This document shows, one piece after another, positions 36,207-45,109 of a stretch of 64,000 nucleotides of DNA. A model generated the notes under the pieces. It did not search any database and was not told the DNA's origin. It was given only the letters and a program-made list of their open reading frames with translations. Position 1 is the first letter of the stretch; the number at the start of each line of letters is the position of its first letter. This DNA comes from Leptolinea tardivitalis (GTDB lineage Bacteria; Chloroflexota; Anaerolineae; Anaerolineales; Anaerolineaceae). Location of the stretch: the NCBI RefSeq assembly GCF_001050275.1, contig NZ_BBYA01000009.1, positions 248,001-312,000 on the forward strand, in the 5' to 3' direction. The position numbers were made by a program, and so were the translations under genes.

Positions 36207-38144
36207 ATGACCACAACTTTAACCACCATCATCTTCCAATCTGCCAAACTGGGAGACATCCCGTACCTCATCAAAGAACTTGAATGGGCTCAAAACCTGT
36301 TGGATCAGGGGGCAGAACCCGGCCGGATATTTGGCGTTAGTGGAGGGAATTTCGCTGCCCTGGCCTTCGGTCTTGAACTGGCTGCCCGCCGGTCTCCGCA
36401 GACCTGGGGTAAGGCAGCCGGAACAGTTGCGGAATTCCGTCAATTTCTTGGTAATGCCCACAGCAGTCATATCCGGTCCCTTAAATTAAATCCAAAGTAC
36501 GGTTTTTACACACTTAAACCTCTGCGCTGGTGGGTCACATATTACCTATCTGCCCGTACCGGCCGGGCTGACTGGAAAGTCTCTGATCTCAATGTGCCCC
36601 TCTACCTGTGTTCACTGGATAGCGGCGCCATCTTCCGCATGTACGGTCCGCCCGATGAGAGCCTGCAATGCGATCACGGCTTTGTTCACATTGATCCTCC
36701 GCAGGATGCTCCCCTGCTGGATGCCTGGATTGCCGGATTGAGCACATTACTTTCGACAGATGCACAGACCGTGAATGGCGAATGGCGCTTTGACTGCCGC
36801 CCGGGGATTGTGGATGCCGGGGCGATGGTCGCCGATCTTCAAGCGGCCGATCCGCGCCCCATCCTGCGTTCCCAGCCATATACCCGCATTCGGCCGTGGC
36901 AGCTCAACTGGTTCACGTCGTCTTTCGTTATGCACTCGCAGCATGAACGCAACCATGCCCTGCTGGCCAGTCTATACCTTGATCTTCTGGGCCGGCATGA
37001 AGCGTTGAAGAAGCTGGTAATCACCGCCGATCAGAGGGAGACGGATTCCCCGGTGATCGGTCATGTTGACCTGCCATACATTGGCAGCACGGAAGCCGCC
37101 ACCAATATGCGTCAGTCTGTGGAAAACCGGGTGGAATTAACCCAGACTTTCACCGCCATCTTGAACGGAGAGCAAGACGGCCAGTCATCTGGAAAATCGG
37201 TAGGGCAGCTCGATAATTTCCCCTTCGACCGACCGGCCAATGTCATCTACGGGGCTGGGGGCTTTTCCGGTATTCTTGCCGGCATGGTCACCACGCGGGC
37301 TGTGGATGAAGGTTTCGCGCGCGGCGGCGGAGAGATCCGCTATGTCTACGGAGTGTCAGCCGGGGTGTTGAACGGTTTCTTCCATTCCGTGCAGCTGGCT
37401 GCCGCCCGTCATCCCGATATCTACAAACCGGCTGCGCTGCATGCGTTGGATGACCTTGAAAACCTGATGGAACATCTCGAACGCAAAAAGTTCATTTCCT
37501 ATAACAAGAATCCCTTGAAACTCTGGAAGGGATTTGGCAACCTTGGACCGCTTGAGGTGTTTCTACTGGATAGACTGGCTGCCTACACCGGCTCAACCCA
37601 CCCGGAGAGTATCACCTTTGATGATATTGCCCTCCCATTGACAGTGTCAGCATCACGTAAGGACGGCTATCCGGAATATATGGGTATGACCAATCCTGTG
37701 CGTTCGTTTGTGTGGCAAGGACGTACCTGGGAGGTAAGACCGGCGCCGGTGGTGAAAGCCGTGCTGGCCGGTTGGAGTATGAACACTTACATCATCCCAA
37801 CCCGGTTGAACGATCAGGAGTACACCGATGGCGGCGGCACGTTTTATGATCAGTCCCTGATGGTGGCCTGCTTGGACCGCGAATTGACCAATCTGCTCAA
37901 TATCCATCTCGACGAACCTTACGGTCATTCCTACAACCTGCCAGAGCATTTTGACCTGTTGAAGACCGTATTTGAAACGCATAACCTGTGTTTTCCAGAA
38001 GAGCGCCGCCGTATGCGTAAAATGACAGACCTGCTTTATGAACATTTTGCCCTGCGCAGGCGTGCCGAAATACTGGGCATCAGTCTGCCTCCCGATTTTC
38101 GTAAAAACTGGGTGATCGAATATTCCAGAGCTATAGAACTGTAA
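36207..38144 (+). CDS. Protein with two tandem patatin-like phospholipase domains
   Basis: The 645-residue protein holds two patatin-like domains. The first has the nucleophile motif GVSGG (Ser45) and a DAGA motif (Asp203) but no glycine-rich oxyanion loop at its start (QSAKLGD). The second has GAGGFSG as oxyanion loop, GVSAG (Ser384) and DGG (Asp541), a complete Ser-Asp dyad. Patatins hydrolyse acyl chains from phospholipids or other esters. Start at 36207 matches the domain onset; a longer frame from 36144 adds a hydrophobic piece that could be a signal anchor. The transporter gene follows after 7 bp, so both are probably one operon. Family lengths are usually about 300 residues per domain. 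Confidence 0.8.
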   Translation: MTTTLTTIIFQSAKLGDIPYLIKELEWAQNLLDQGAEPGRIFGVSGGNFAALAFGLELAARRSPQTWGKAAGTVAEFRQFLGNAHSSHIRSLKLNPKYGFYTLKPLRWWVTYYLSARTGRADWKVSDLNVPLYLCSLDSGAIFRMYGPPDESLQCDHGFVHIDPPQDAPLLDAWIAGLSTLLSTDAQTVNGEWRFDCRPGIVDAGAMVADLQAADPRPILRSQPYTRIRPWQLNWFTSSFVMHSQHERNHALLASLYLDLLGRHEALKKLVITADQRETDSPVIGHVDLPYIGSTEAATNMRQSVENRVELTQTFTAILNGEQDGQSSGKSVGQLDNFPFDRPANVIYGAGGFSGILAGMVTTRAVDEGFARGGGEIRYVYGVSAGVLNGFFHSVQLAAARHPDIYKPAALHALDDLENLMEHLERKKFISYNKNPLKLWKGFGNLGPLEVFLLDRLAAYTGSTHPESITFDDIALPLTVSASRKDGYPEYMGMTNPVRSFVWQGRTWEVRPAPVVKAVLAGWSMNTYIIPTRLNDQEYTDGGGTFYDQSLMVACLDRELTNLLNIHLDEPYGHSYNLPEHFDLLKTVFETHNLCFPEERRRMRKMTDLLYEHFALRRRAEILGISLPPDFRKNWVIEYSRAIEL

Positions 38145-38151
38145 GGATGCC

Positions 38152-39561
38152 ATGACAACTTCCACCAGACTTTCTTCCAAAACAAAACTGGCGTACGGAG
38201 TCGGCGACCTCGGGGCAGCCATTGCCACCGCCATCAATGGGTTCTTTCTGCTGAACTTTCTAATTAATGTGGCCGGATTGCGGCCGGGTATTGCCGGAAA
38301 TGTTTTTCTGGTGGCGAAAATCTGGGATGCCGTCAATGATCCCATCATTGGCTGGCTGACTGACCGCACCGTGAGCAAGTTCGGGCGCCGCCGGCCGTGG
38401 CTGCTGATCGGCGCCATTCCGTTCGGGCTGGCTTTCTTCCTGCAGTGGATTGTTCCGCCCCTGAATGAAACCGGTCTGTTCTGGTATTACCTGCTGATCG
38501 CCATCTTGTTGGATACTGCCTATACGGCCGTTAATGTACCGTATGTGTCTCTTACGGCTGAATTGACGCAGGATTATGACGAACGCACCCGCCTTTCTTC
38601 TGTCCGGATGGGTTTCTCCATTCTGGGCGGTGTGTTGGCCGCTTTCTTCCACGGCATCATTGTCAGCCAGTTTCCTCAGGATCCCAAGCTGGGGTATATG
38701 GTCAGTGCGGCTGTGTGGGCGGTCACTATTGCCGGGCCGTGTTTCATCACCTTCTTCGGTACAAAGGAACCTGATTTCGCCATCAATGCCAAACCTGCGG
38801 TTGAAGGCCCTGGGTTCTTTGAAGGTTTGAAGATTGCCTTGAGCAATAAACCTTTCATCCTTGTTACCACGATTTACATGCTCTCCTGGCTGGCCATCCA
38901 GTTTGCACAGAATAACTTGCAGCTCTACACCAAAGACTGGATCAAGATGGATATGGGCCTGTTCAGTTTCTTGCTGCTGGCCATACAGTTTTCTTCCTTT
39001 ATATGGGTGCTCATCTGGGCAAAGGTCAGTGAAAAGATCGGCAAGCAGAATGTATATTACCTGGGCGCGGGCTTCTTTGTCCTCGCCCTGATGGGATTGT
39101 TCTTCCTGCAACCGGGGCAGGTTGTCGCTACTTTCGTATTGGCCGTCATTGCCGGGATTGGCATATCCGTCGGTTATCTGGTCCCCTGGAGCATGGTGCC
39201 TGATGTGGTCGAGCTGGACGAGCTGGAAACCGGACAGCGGCGCGAGGGTGTATTCTATGGTTTCTTTGTATTCCTCCAAAAAATGGGACTGGCTGTAGGC
39301 CTGTTTATATCCGGCTGGGCACTCGAACTTTCCGGATATGTCAATGCCACCCCGGGTCTCCCTGATCCGGTTCAGCCTGCTTCAGCACTTTTTGCCATCC
39401 GTGTGCTCATTGGTCCGGCCAGTGCTGTGATCCTTCTGCTCAGTTTCCTGGCGGTGAAGGCTTACCCGATCACCCGTGAAAAGCATGCTGAGATTAAAGT
39501 CGAACTGGATAAGCGAAAGAACAATCAACCCATTCCATCAACCTTATTGCCTGAAGAATAA
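38152..39561 (+). CDS. GPH/MelB-type major facilitator transporter
   Basis: The 469-residue protein has 12 predicted membrane helices and the glycoside-pentoside-hexuronide (MelB) family signatures: KLAYGVGDLG at the start, the cation-site stretch WDAVNDPIIGWLTDRT and GRRRPWLL, then NVPYVSLTAELT. The family includes sodium- or proton-coupled sugar symporters, and the animal lysolipid carrier MFSD2A is a distant relative. AAGGA lies 5 bases before the ATG. Its pairing with a double patatin gene, instead of a glycosidase, is unusual and hints at a lipid-derived substrate (inference). Confidence 0.88.
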   Translation: MTTSTRLSSKTKLAYGVGDLGAAIATAINGFFLLNFLINVAGLRPGIAGNVFLVAKIWDAVNDPIIGWLTDRTVSKFGRRRPWLLIGAIPFGLAFFLQWIVPPLNETGLFWYYLLIAILLDTAYTAVNVPYVSLTAELTQDYDERTRLSSVRMGFSILGGVLAAFFHGIIVSQFPQDPKLGYMVSAAVWAVTIAGPCFITFFGTKEPDFAINAKPAVEGPGFFEGLKIALSNKPFILVTTIYMLSWLAIQFAQNNLQLYTKDWIKMDMGLFSFLLLAIQFSSFIWVLIWAKVSEKIGKQNVYYLGAGFFVLALMGLFFLQPGQVVATFVLAVIAGIGISVGYLVPWSMVPDVVELDELETGQRREGVFYGFFVFLQKMGLAVGLFISGWALELSGYVNATPGLPDPVQPASALFAIRVLIGPASAVILLLSFLAVKAYPITREKHAEIKVELDKRKNNQPIPSTLLPEE

Positions 39562-39679
39562 TTTGGTGGATGGACATAGATATGACGGGATGACATGAAT
39601 TTCTTTCTTCTCGCTTTTTGAAGCATAGAAGATATGAAGTAAAATAGATCATATCTTCTATTTATTTGACGGAGAGGTA

Positions 39680-40105
39680 ATGGAAACGGTCAACGATGTT
39701 GAATTGCGTGATGAAACTATCTTCCCTGATGATCATGTCCTTTCTGCTATGCTGGGTGATTCTTTTTCTGCCTATCAGGAATTGCTCAAATTGTTTGACG
39801 ATAACCAGTTGAACTACGGCTGGCGCTTCTATCACGATGTAAACATGTGGCTATGTAAAGTTCAAAAGAAAGAGAAAACCATTGTCTGGATGTCTGCGAA
39901 ACAGGGGTACGCCCAGGCGACCATCTATTTTCCGGAAAAACATATCGATCAGATTTACACACTGAATATCAGCGAAGAACGTAAGGACCTTATCCGCAAT
40001 ACAAAAAACACGGGTAAATCCAAACCCTGTATCTTCGAGGTCCGGTCAGCAGATGTTCTGACGGATTTTAACGAAGTGATGCAATTCAAAATAAGAGCCA
40101 AATAA
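39680..40105 (+). CDS. DUF3788 family protein
   Basis: The 141-residue protein resembles DUF3788: W-R-FYHD-NMWLCKV in the middle followed by an aromatic strand TIVWMSAKQG, AQATIYFPEKH and a Lys/Arg-rich end. The fold of this family is thought to be YdhG-like, but no function is known. GGAGAGG lies 2-4 bases before the ATG. It ends in front of a perfect bidirectional terminator. Confidence 0.7.
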   Translation: METVNDVELRDETIFPDDHVLSAMLGDSFSAYQELLKLFDDNQLNYGWRFYHDVNMWLCKVQKKEKTIVWMSAKQGYAQATIYFPEKHIDQIYTLNISEERKDLIRNTKNTGKSKPCIFEVRSADVLTDFNEVMQFKIRAK

Positions 40106-40161
40106 TCGGCGAAAAGGGAGAGGAATCCCTCCACAAGAAAGTAATGCTTCCCGGATAAACC

Positions 40162-40190
40162 ACAAAGAACGCCGTAAGGCGTTCTTTGTC
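40162..40190. terminator. Bidirectional terminator hairpin
   Basis: Two perfect 12-bp arms (ACAAAGAACGCC and its complement) enclose GTAA. The A-rich and T-rich stem ends work on both strands, between the converging DUF3788 and permease-prefix-type genes. Confidence 0.85.
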
Positions 40191-40216
40191 TATTTGGTGT
40201 ATCAGGGCAACAAAAA

Positions 40217-40930
40217 TCAGTTAGTTGCCAGATGTTTTTTCCTGTCAACATTGAGCCATTGCAGAAGGATTAATCCCAATAGGGGAAGAAGAATTCCCGA
40301 AACCAGCTGGTACATGGAGACTACAGCCGAGTATTCTGCGTACATGGTTATGGGCATATTGGCCGCTGTAATACTGGTCAACAAAATCCCTCCGATGGGA
40401 ACGAGAAGGAATAAACCGGCCAGACAACCCAGCAACCACCCCCATCTCTGTTCAACGAATTGTGAAAATGGTGACTGACGGACAATCCCCAAGGTTTTTT
40501 CCCGGGTCAGGGTTTTAACACCCAGCCAGAGAATGACCGGCAGCAGAATGGAAAGAACCACAAACAGGATGCCGCTTGAAAGAATGGATTTTGTAGACAT
40601 CAGCAGCCACGAACTGCCTGCTCTGGCCAGAAAAGCCCAGACAGTACTGAGTGCCTGAAAGCCCAGGATGCCAATGACCATCCAGCGCAGCCGATGGATC
40701 CACAGGCTGCCGGTATTGACCTTTTCAAATTCCGCTTCCAGATTTGCCCCTGTACCGATGCGTCTGGCGGCAATCAGGAAGGCCTCTTCTTCTGATAAGC
40801 CGAGGCTGACCAGATGAGAGATACCCATCCGCAGATGGTCTTCGAGTTCATCTATATCATCTGCCAGGATGTTTTCCTGCAGATTCAGTCCGGATTTCCA
40901 ACGGGAAATCAATTCGTCAAGGTTATGCAT
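40217..40930 (-). CDS. Membrane protein with permease-prefix-like N-terminal domain
   Basis: The 237-residue protein starts with a soluble helical domain (LISRWKSGLNLQENILADDI, then ELEDHLRMGISHLVSLGLSE and AARRIG) of the kind found as prefix 1 in ABC permeases and paired with PadR regulators. Four to five membrane helices follow (about residues 80-100, 113-135, 165-190, 205-225). It is translationally coupled to the PadR gene (8-bp overlap). In other bacteria such pairs respond to membrane or drug stress; that role is only suggested here. Confidence 0.75.
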   Translation of the reverse strand: MHNLDELISRWKSGLNLQENILADDIDELEDHLRMGISHLVSLGLSEEEAFLIAARRIGTGANLEAEFEKVNTGSLWIHRLRWMVIGILGFQALSTVWAFLARAGSSWLLMSTKSILSSGILFVVLSILLPVILWLGVKTLTREKTLGIVRQSPFSQFVEQRWGWLLGCLAGLFLLVPIGGILLTSITAANMPITMYAEYSAVVSMYQLVSGILLPLLGLILLQWLNVDRKKHLATN

Positions 40931-41255
40931 ACGACCCCTTCCATAGTCTATTCAAGGTATTGTTTACAATCCCCCATTGATGTTTTTCTTCCTGCAAGGC
41001 ACTGACGCCTTTTTTGTTAAGTCTGTAATACTTCCGTTTTCGTCCGGAATCCATCAATCTCCATTCGGATGTCACCAGCTCTTCTTTTTCCAGGCGGTGA
41101 AGCACCGGATACAGCATCCCTTCTGACCAGCTAATTTCTTCTTCCGATAATTCGCTAATACGCTGGATGATTTCATAGCCGTAGCTTTCCCCTTCGGCCA
41201 ATATGGACAGGATCAACGGTGTGGATGAAGCCGCCACAAGTTCTTTATTCAGCAT
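40923..41255 (-). CDS. PadR-family transcriptional repressor
   Basis: The 110-residue protein is a short PadR-type winged helix: STPLILSILAEGESYGYEII near residue 8, SEGMLYPVLHRLEKEELV in the recognition region, RKRKYYRLNKKG in the wing, then a dimerising C-terminal helix. GGAGG lies 4 bases before ATG 41255; the frame runs further upstream but lacks a site. It overlaps the membrane protein gene by 8 bp, and its own promoter carries a likely PadR operator at 41274-41304. Confidence 0.9.
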   Translation of the reverse strand: MLNKELVAASSTPLILSILAEGESYGYEIIQRISELSEEEISWSEGMLYPVLHRLEKEELVTSEWRLMDSGRKRKYYRLNKKGVSALQEEKHQWGIVNNTLNRLWKGSYA

Positions 41256-41273
41256 AGTCCTCCTTTTATACAT

Positions 41274-41315
41274 AACAGTTTTAGGTATTATACATAGAAC
41301 TGTTAGGTAATGCAA
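41274..41315 (-). promoter_or_regulatory. Promoter of the PadR operon with embedded operator
   Basis: On the minus strand TTGCAT (41310-41315) and a perfect TATAAT (41287-41292) are 17 bp apart. AACAGTT lies inside the spacer (41298-41304) and AACTGTT just downstream (41274-41280). These form an inverted repeat within two near-identical 20-bp direct repeats (each TATACATA...TTAGGTA). PadR bound there would block RNA polymerase, so autorepression is likely. Confidence 0.75.
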
Positions 41316-41379
41316 GCCCTCCATATTCACTACAGATCTGTTTGGGACAGATTTGGGGGAGAGTGTTGCAATTTATGAT

Positions 41380-42606
41380 CTACAGGCGGATTGTTGCTCG
41401 GTCTGATCCCTGATCAATCGAGATAATCTGACGTTCACCGGCGGCAGTTATTTCATATTCTCCAGGGAATCCACTGAAATGTAAGCAGCCATTTTCATCC
41501 GTGAAAAAGTCCGTTTTTTCCAGCCACCATTCGCCTTTAACCCGTTTCAACAGCTCGTCATAGGCCGGTTTGGCCGAACCGTCACGCCGGATCAAACCGC
41601 CGGGTGAATTCAACCAGTTGCCGTCCTGCATATCCCACCAGGTGATGCTTTGCACCAGTGGATGGGCAAACAGGGTTTCATAGTGCATCACGGCTTCTAT
41701 TGCCTGACGTTCCTCGCCTTCCGGTGTTGACGGCCAATCTTTCACCTGATAATCGTTTAAATCAACAATCTCCGGTGGCATCAATTGACCGGAAACCAGG
41801 GTGGTTTCTGTAAAATGAATCGGCAGATTGAAACGACTGAATCGTTCCAGAATTTCCAGAGTCTTTTCTACTCCCCAGTAACCCTGATGCATGTGCGATT
41901 GAATCCCAATGGCATCAAATTTCACTCCGGCTGCCAGGCATCCCTCTACCAGAATATCATAGGCAACAGATGTATCAAAGTCATTGATTAGGAAGATGGC
42001 ATCCGGATTTTCTGCCCGGGCAGTCTCGAACATCGTCTTGATAGTCTGTATCCGTCCCATTTCTTTGCAGATGCGGGTGATGCCGTTGTCATACCGGTTA
42101 AAAACCGGCATGATCACGGCTTCGTTGATTACATCCCACATATCAATCAAACCACGGAAATCGGAAACCTCGCGGCGGATCCGTTTTTTCTCCTCAGCGA
42201 GGATTTCAGAATTGGTAAGGGGAAGCAGCCAGTCGGCGCACAGCGTATGCCAGCACAAAGGATGCCCTTTCACTGTCAAATGATGGTCAAGACACCATTG
42301 GGCGGCGTGTTTCAAAGATTCTGTTTTTGGCTGGCCGCGCTGCGGTTCAAATTGACCCCAGTAAAATGGCAGAGTGGCTGCATTAAAGAGAGTGGTGAGC
42401 TTTTCCGCCCTGATGTGAGCCTGTTCCAGTGATTTACCCGTGTACTCGTTATTTGCCAGTGGAACGGTATCAAAAGCGGCTGTACCAAAGAGGAATTTGT
42501 GATTGATCTGCTTAACGATCGCCGGTTGATTGATGAGGGGTGAACCATCGGTATTTAAGAGAGTGATAGTTGAGTGAAACATACGGCTCTTGAGTTGACT
42601 GTTCAT
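41380..42606 (-). CDS. Endo-1,4-beta-xylanase, glycoside hydrolase family 10, probably intracellular
   Basis: The 408-residue protein has GH10 motifs in order: LFGTAAF, FNAATLPFYWGQFEP, VKGHPLCWHTL, WDVINEA with the acid/base Glu, IGIQSHMHQGY, the nucleophile Glu in HFTETT, and WWDMQDGNW. A short beta-rich domain precedes and another follows the barrel (HFSGFPGEYEITAAG). No signal peptide is present, so it likely acts on imported xylo-oligosaccharides. Some positions, such as INEA for NEAF/NEA-L, are divergent, and the substrate may be another beta-1,4-glycan. It is a single-gene unit. Confidence 0.88.
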   Translation of the reverse strand: MNSQLKSRMFHSTITLLNTDGSPLINQPAIVKQINHKFLFGTAAFDTVPLANNEYTGKSLEQAHIRAEKLTTLFNAATLPFYWGQFEPQRGQPKTESLKHAAQWCLDHHLTVKGHPLCWHTLCADWLLPLTNSEILAEEKKRIRREVSDFRGLIDMWDVINEAVIMPVFNRYDNGITRICKEMGRIQTIKTMFETARAENPDAIFLINDFDTSVAYDILVEGCLAAGVKFDAIGIQSHMHQGYWGVEKTLEILERFSRFNLPIHFTETTLVSGQLMPPEIVDLNDYQVKDWPSTPEGEERQAIEAVMHYETLFAHPLVQSITWWDMQDGNWLNSPGGLIRRDGSAKPAYDELLKRVKGEWWLEKTDFFTDENGCLHFSGFPGEYEITAAGERQIISIDQGSDRATIRL

Positions 42607-42825
42607 TGGTTCCTCCGGTTACGCGATATTTAATCCGTTCGTTTTATTTCACTGATGTAATGGATAGGCGATCCCATCTTACCATGATAGGATTCTTTAT
42701 AATATCCATGTCTTTTAATCTTCCGGGTTTTATAAAAGACAATCTCTTTATTTCATCCTGACCATTGCTCCAATGGATAAACCCGGATGCAATCAAAATT
42801 CATAAAACATGGTCGGTGATTTCCC

Positions 42826-43290
42826 ATGAACGAACAAATCCATGATTATGTAGTCTCAAAAATATCCAGTGCGGCATCAGATGATGACATTATTTATTCC
42901 ATCTGTCAGGAAAAGGGATTTAATTGGGAAGAAGCCAGCCAATTAGTGGAACAAGTCAAAGAAGAGCACAATGATGACATAGCAACCCGGCAGGCTCCCA
43001 TTAAAATGTTCTTATCTATTGTTTTCTTTATTTTGGGAATTGTTCTGGTGATTGGTCCTATCCTTTATCTTTGGAATATGTTGGACATGTTAAGGGTTTT
43101 ATCTGAATTCCTCAATGGCCGCGGTGGTACTCAGTCAGCAATAAAGCTGTTGCAGAGTCGGTGTCTTTTATTGAACTGGTATGAACTGCCTTCCTGGTTT
43201 TCCTTAATTGCTCTTGGAGCCGCGATTTTCGCGGCAAACATCCAGTATATTCAAGAATTCTGGAGACAATTGTTGCCAGGTCAGGATTGA
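42826..43290 (+). CDS. Membrane protein of unknown function
   Basis: The 154-residue protein has a polar N-terminal helical part (EQIHDYVVSKISSAASDDDI, WEEASQLVEQVKEE) like a short UBA-type or recruitment domain. Two membrane segments follow (about residues 62-85 and 122-140), separated by a loop with a Gly-rich patch. I recognise no family. No strong ribosome site is visible, but codon use and the clean frame support a real gene. It lies between the xylanase (divergent) and the DUF72 gene. Confidence 0.6.
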   Translation: MNEQIHDYVVSKISSAASDDDIIYSICQEKGFNWEEASQLVEQVKEEHNDDIATRQAPIKMFLSIVFFILGIVLVIGPILYLWNMLDMLRVLSEFLNGRGGTQSAIKLLQSRCLLLNWYELPSWFSLIALGAAIFAANIQYIQEFWRQLLPGQD

Positions 43291-43352
43291 CTTGAAATAT
43301 CCAATACGTTCCGGGTAAGACAGAAAAACTTGTTTGGGTTATCATTTTATTC

Positions 43353-44105
43353 ATGGTTGAGCATCAGAATACAGATCTAACTACTTTTTTTATCGGTACT
43401 TCCGGCTGGACATATGAACACTGGAAGGGTTGCTTTTACCCGGAAAGCCTGGCCAGGAAAAAATGGTTTGACTTTTACTCCACCCGGTTTAATGCTGTTG
43501 AAATCAATGCCACGTTCTACCGGTCATTTCGTGATCAGACGTACCTGAATTGGAAGGCGCATGCCCCGCAGGGATTCGGGTACGTGTTAAAGGTGCCCAA
43601 GACCATCACCCACAGAAAATTGCTCAAAGACGTTGAAGTGGACATTCAGGCCTTTTGTCAGTCAGCTGCCCTGTTGGAAGAATCATGGAAAATGGTCCTT
43701 TTACAGGTGCCTCCCAATTTGACGTATGATCCGGGGTTGCTGCGCGCTGCCTTGCAAGTGTTCCCGGATCCTTCACGTGTGGCGGTGGAATTTCGACATG
43801 ATTCCTGGTTCAATGCGGATATTGAACGGTTGTTATCTACGCTTGGCGTAGCTTTTTGCAATGTTGATTCACCCCGTCATGCCTTAACGGATTTCCTTAC
43901 ATCAGAGCGGGCTTATATTCGCCTGCACGGACGCGAACACTGGTATTCGTCCAATTATCCTGATGAAGATCTGGTCTATCTGGCCAGTCTATTGCGCCGG
44001 TTGTCTGTCCGCGGTGCCAGAGAGGTCTACGTCTTTTTCAATAATGACTTTGGGGGCTTTGCCCCTGCCAATGCTCTGACATTGAAACGTTTTCTTGACT
44101 CTTGA
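43353..44105 (+). CDS. DUF72 (YecE-like) protein
   Basis: The 250-residue protein carries the DUF72 TIM-barrel signatures: FIGTSGWTYEHWKGCFYP, FNAVEINATFYR, GFGYVLKVPKTITH, LLQVPPNL, VAVEFRHDSW, then AYIRLHGR and VYVFFNND. The family is common but without a confirmed reaction. Length is normal. The start has no clear Shine-Dalgarno site but matches the family N-terminus. Confidence 0.92.
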   Translation: MVEHQNTDLTTFFIGTSGWTYEHWKGCFYPESLARKKWFDFYSTRFNAVEINATFYRSFRDQTYLNWKAHAPQGFGYVLKVPKTITHRKLLKDVEVDIQAFCQSAALLEESWKMVLLQVPPNLTYDPGLLRAALQVFPDPSRVAVEFRHDSWFNADIERLLSTLGVAFCNVDSPRHALTDFLTSERAYIRLHGREHWYSSNYPDEDLVYLASLLRRLSVRGAREVYVFFNNDFGGFAPANALTLKRFLDS

Positions 44106-44238
44106 ATGTTTTTTGATGGCAGTTCGATTGTTACAATTATTCAAATATGTCTCCATTGCACTTGACTGACCTGAATTTGGTTGCCAATCAAGAAACTTTC
44201 CAGAAAATCAAGTAGTAAATAAATATTCGGATAGCTTA

Positions 44239-45024
44239 ATGAGCGAGAAGAAAAAGCAGTATTACATCGTAATAAAAGGCCGGCTGTCGGGTGTTTACAC
44301 AAAATGGTTCGGTACCGGAGAAGCGGTTGAACAGGTGAAGGATTTCCCTGGAGCGGTGTATAAGGGTTTTTATACGCGTGAGGAAGCCGTCAACTGGTTG
44401 GAAACCTTCTCTGAAGATGAGCTTATAAAATCTTCACCTGAGTTGGTGGATTTTATCCACAAAACCACTCCAGAGAACAACGAGCTGACCCTTCCCCCTG
44501 TGGAAGAATTTTTGAAAGCCGGAAAAGTGGTCATTTTTACAGATGGCTCTGCCATCGGAAACCCCGGACCCGGTGGATATGGTGTTGTGATGAAATTCAG
44601 AGAACATCGTAAAGAACTTTCCGGAGGATTCCGTCAGACGACCAACAACCGTATGGAAATTCAGGCGTGTATTGAAGGCTTGCGGGCATTGAAGCAAAAA
44701 TCCGATGTGGTGATCATCAGTGATTCGAAGTATGTGGTTGAAAGTATGACCAAGGGTTGGGTCAGACGATGGCAGTCCAATGGCTGGCGTCGTAATGATA
44801 AAGAGATGGCCGAAAATATTGATCTTTGGATGCAAATGCTGGATTTGTGCGATCGGCATTCAGTTGAGTTTCGCTGGATCAAAGGGCATAACAACACAAA
44901 GGAGAATGAACGTTGTGACCAATTGGCTGTTTCCTTTGCTCAGAGGAATGACCTTCCGGCAGATGTAACATTTGAAAAAGGTCTCTCTGAAAAGGATATG
45001 CCTTTATTTTCTTCTTTGAGATAA
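44239..45024 (+). CDS. rnhA: Ribonuclease HI with N-terminal viroplasmin-like hybrid-binding domain
   Basis: The 261-residue protein begins with a caulimovirus-viroplasmin/hybrid-binding domain (YYIVIKGRLSGVYTKWFGTG, KGFYTREEAVNWL) as in eukaryotic RNase H1. A linker leads to an RNase HI domain from about residue 95. The four acidic catalytic residues are in FTDGSAIGNPGPGG, NRMEIQA, SDSKYV and ENERCDQLA. It cleaves RNA in RNA-DNA hybrids. Compared with the E. coli enzyme it has the extra N-terminal domain, which usually increases processivity. Confidence 0.93.
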   Translation: MSEKKKQYYIVIKGRLSGVYTKWFGTGEAVEQVKDFPGAVYKGFYTREEAVNWLETFSEDELIKSSPELVDFIHKTTPENNELTLPPVEEFLKAGKVVIFTDGSAIGNPGPGGYGVVMKFREHRKELSGGFRQTTNNRMEIQACIEGLRALKQKSDVVIISDSKYVVESMTKGWVRRWQSNGWRRNDKEMAENIDLWMQMLDLCDRHSVEFRWIKGHNNTKENERCDQLAVSFAQRNDLPADVTFEKGLSEKDMPLFSSLR

Positions 45025-45109
45025 GCATATTCAAATTGTATAATAAACAAATTGGGCGTGGCATTGGCCCGTAACGTTATTGCCATTGCAGATTTCAGGG
45101 AGGAATTCA

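Noticed and set aside
38260-39279. 339-codon frame on the minus strand
   Set aside because: It is antisense to the GPH transporter; very rich in His, Gln and Arg with no motif, as expected for the reverse of a hydrophobic gene.
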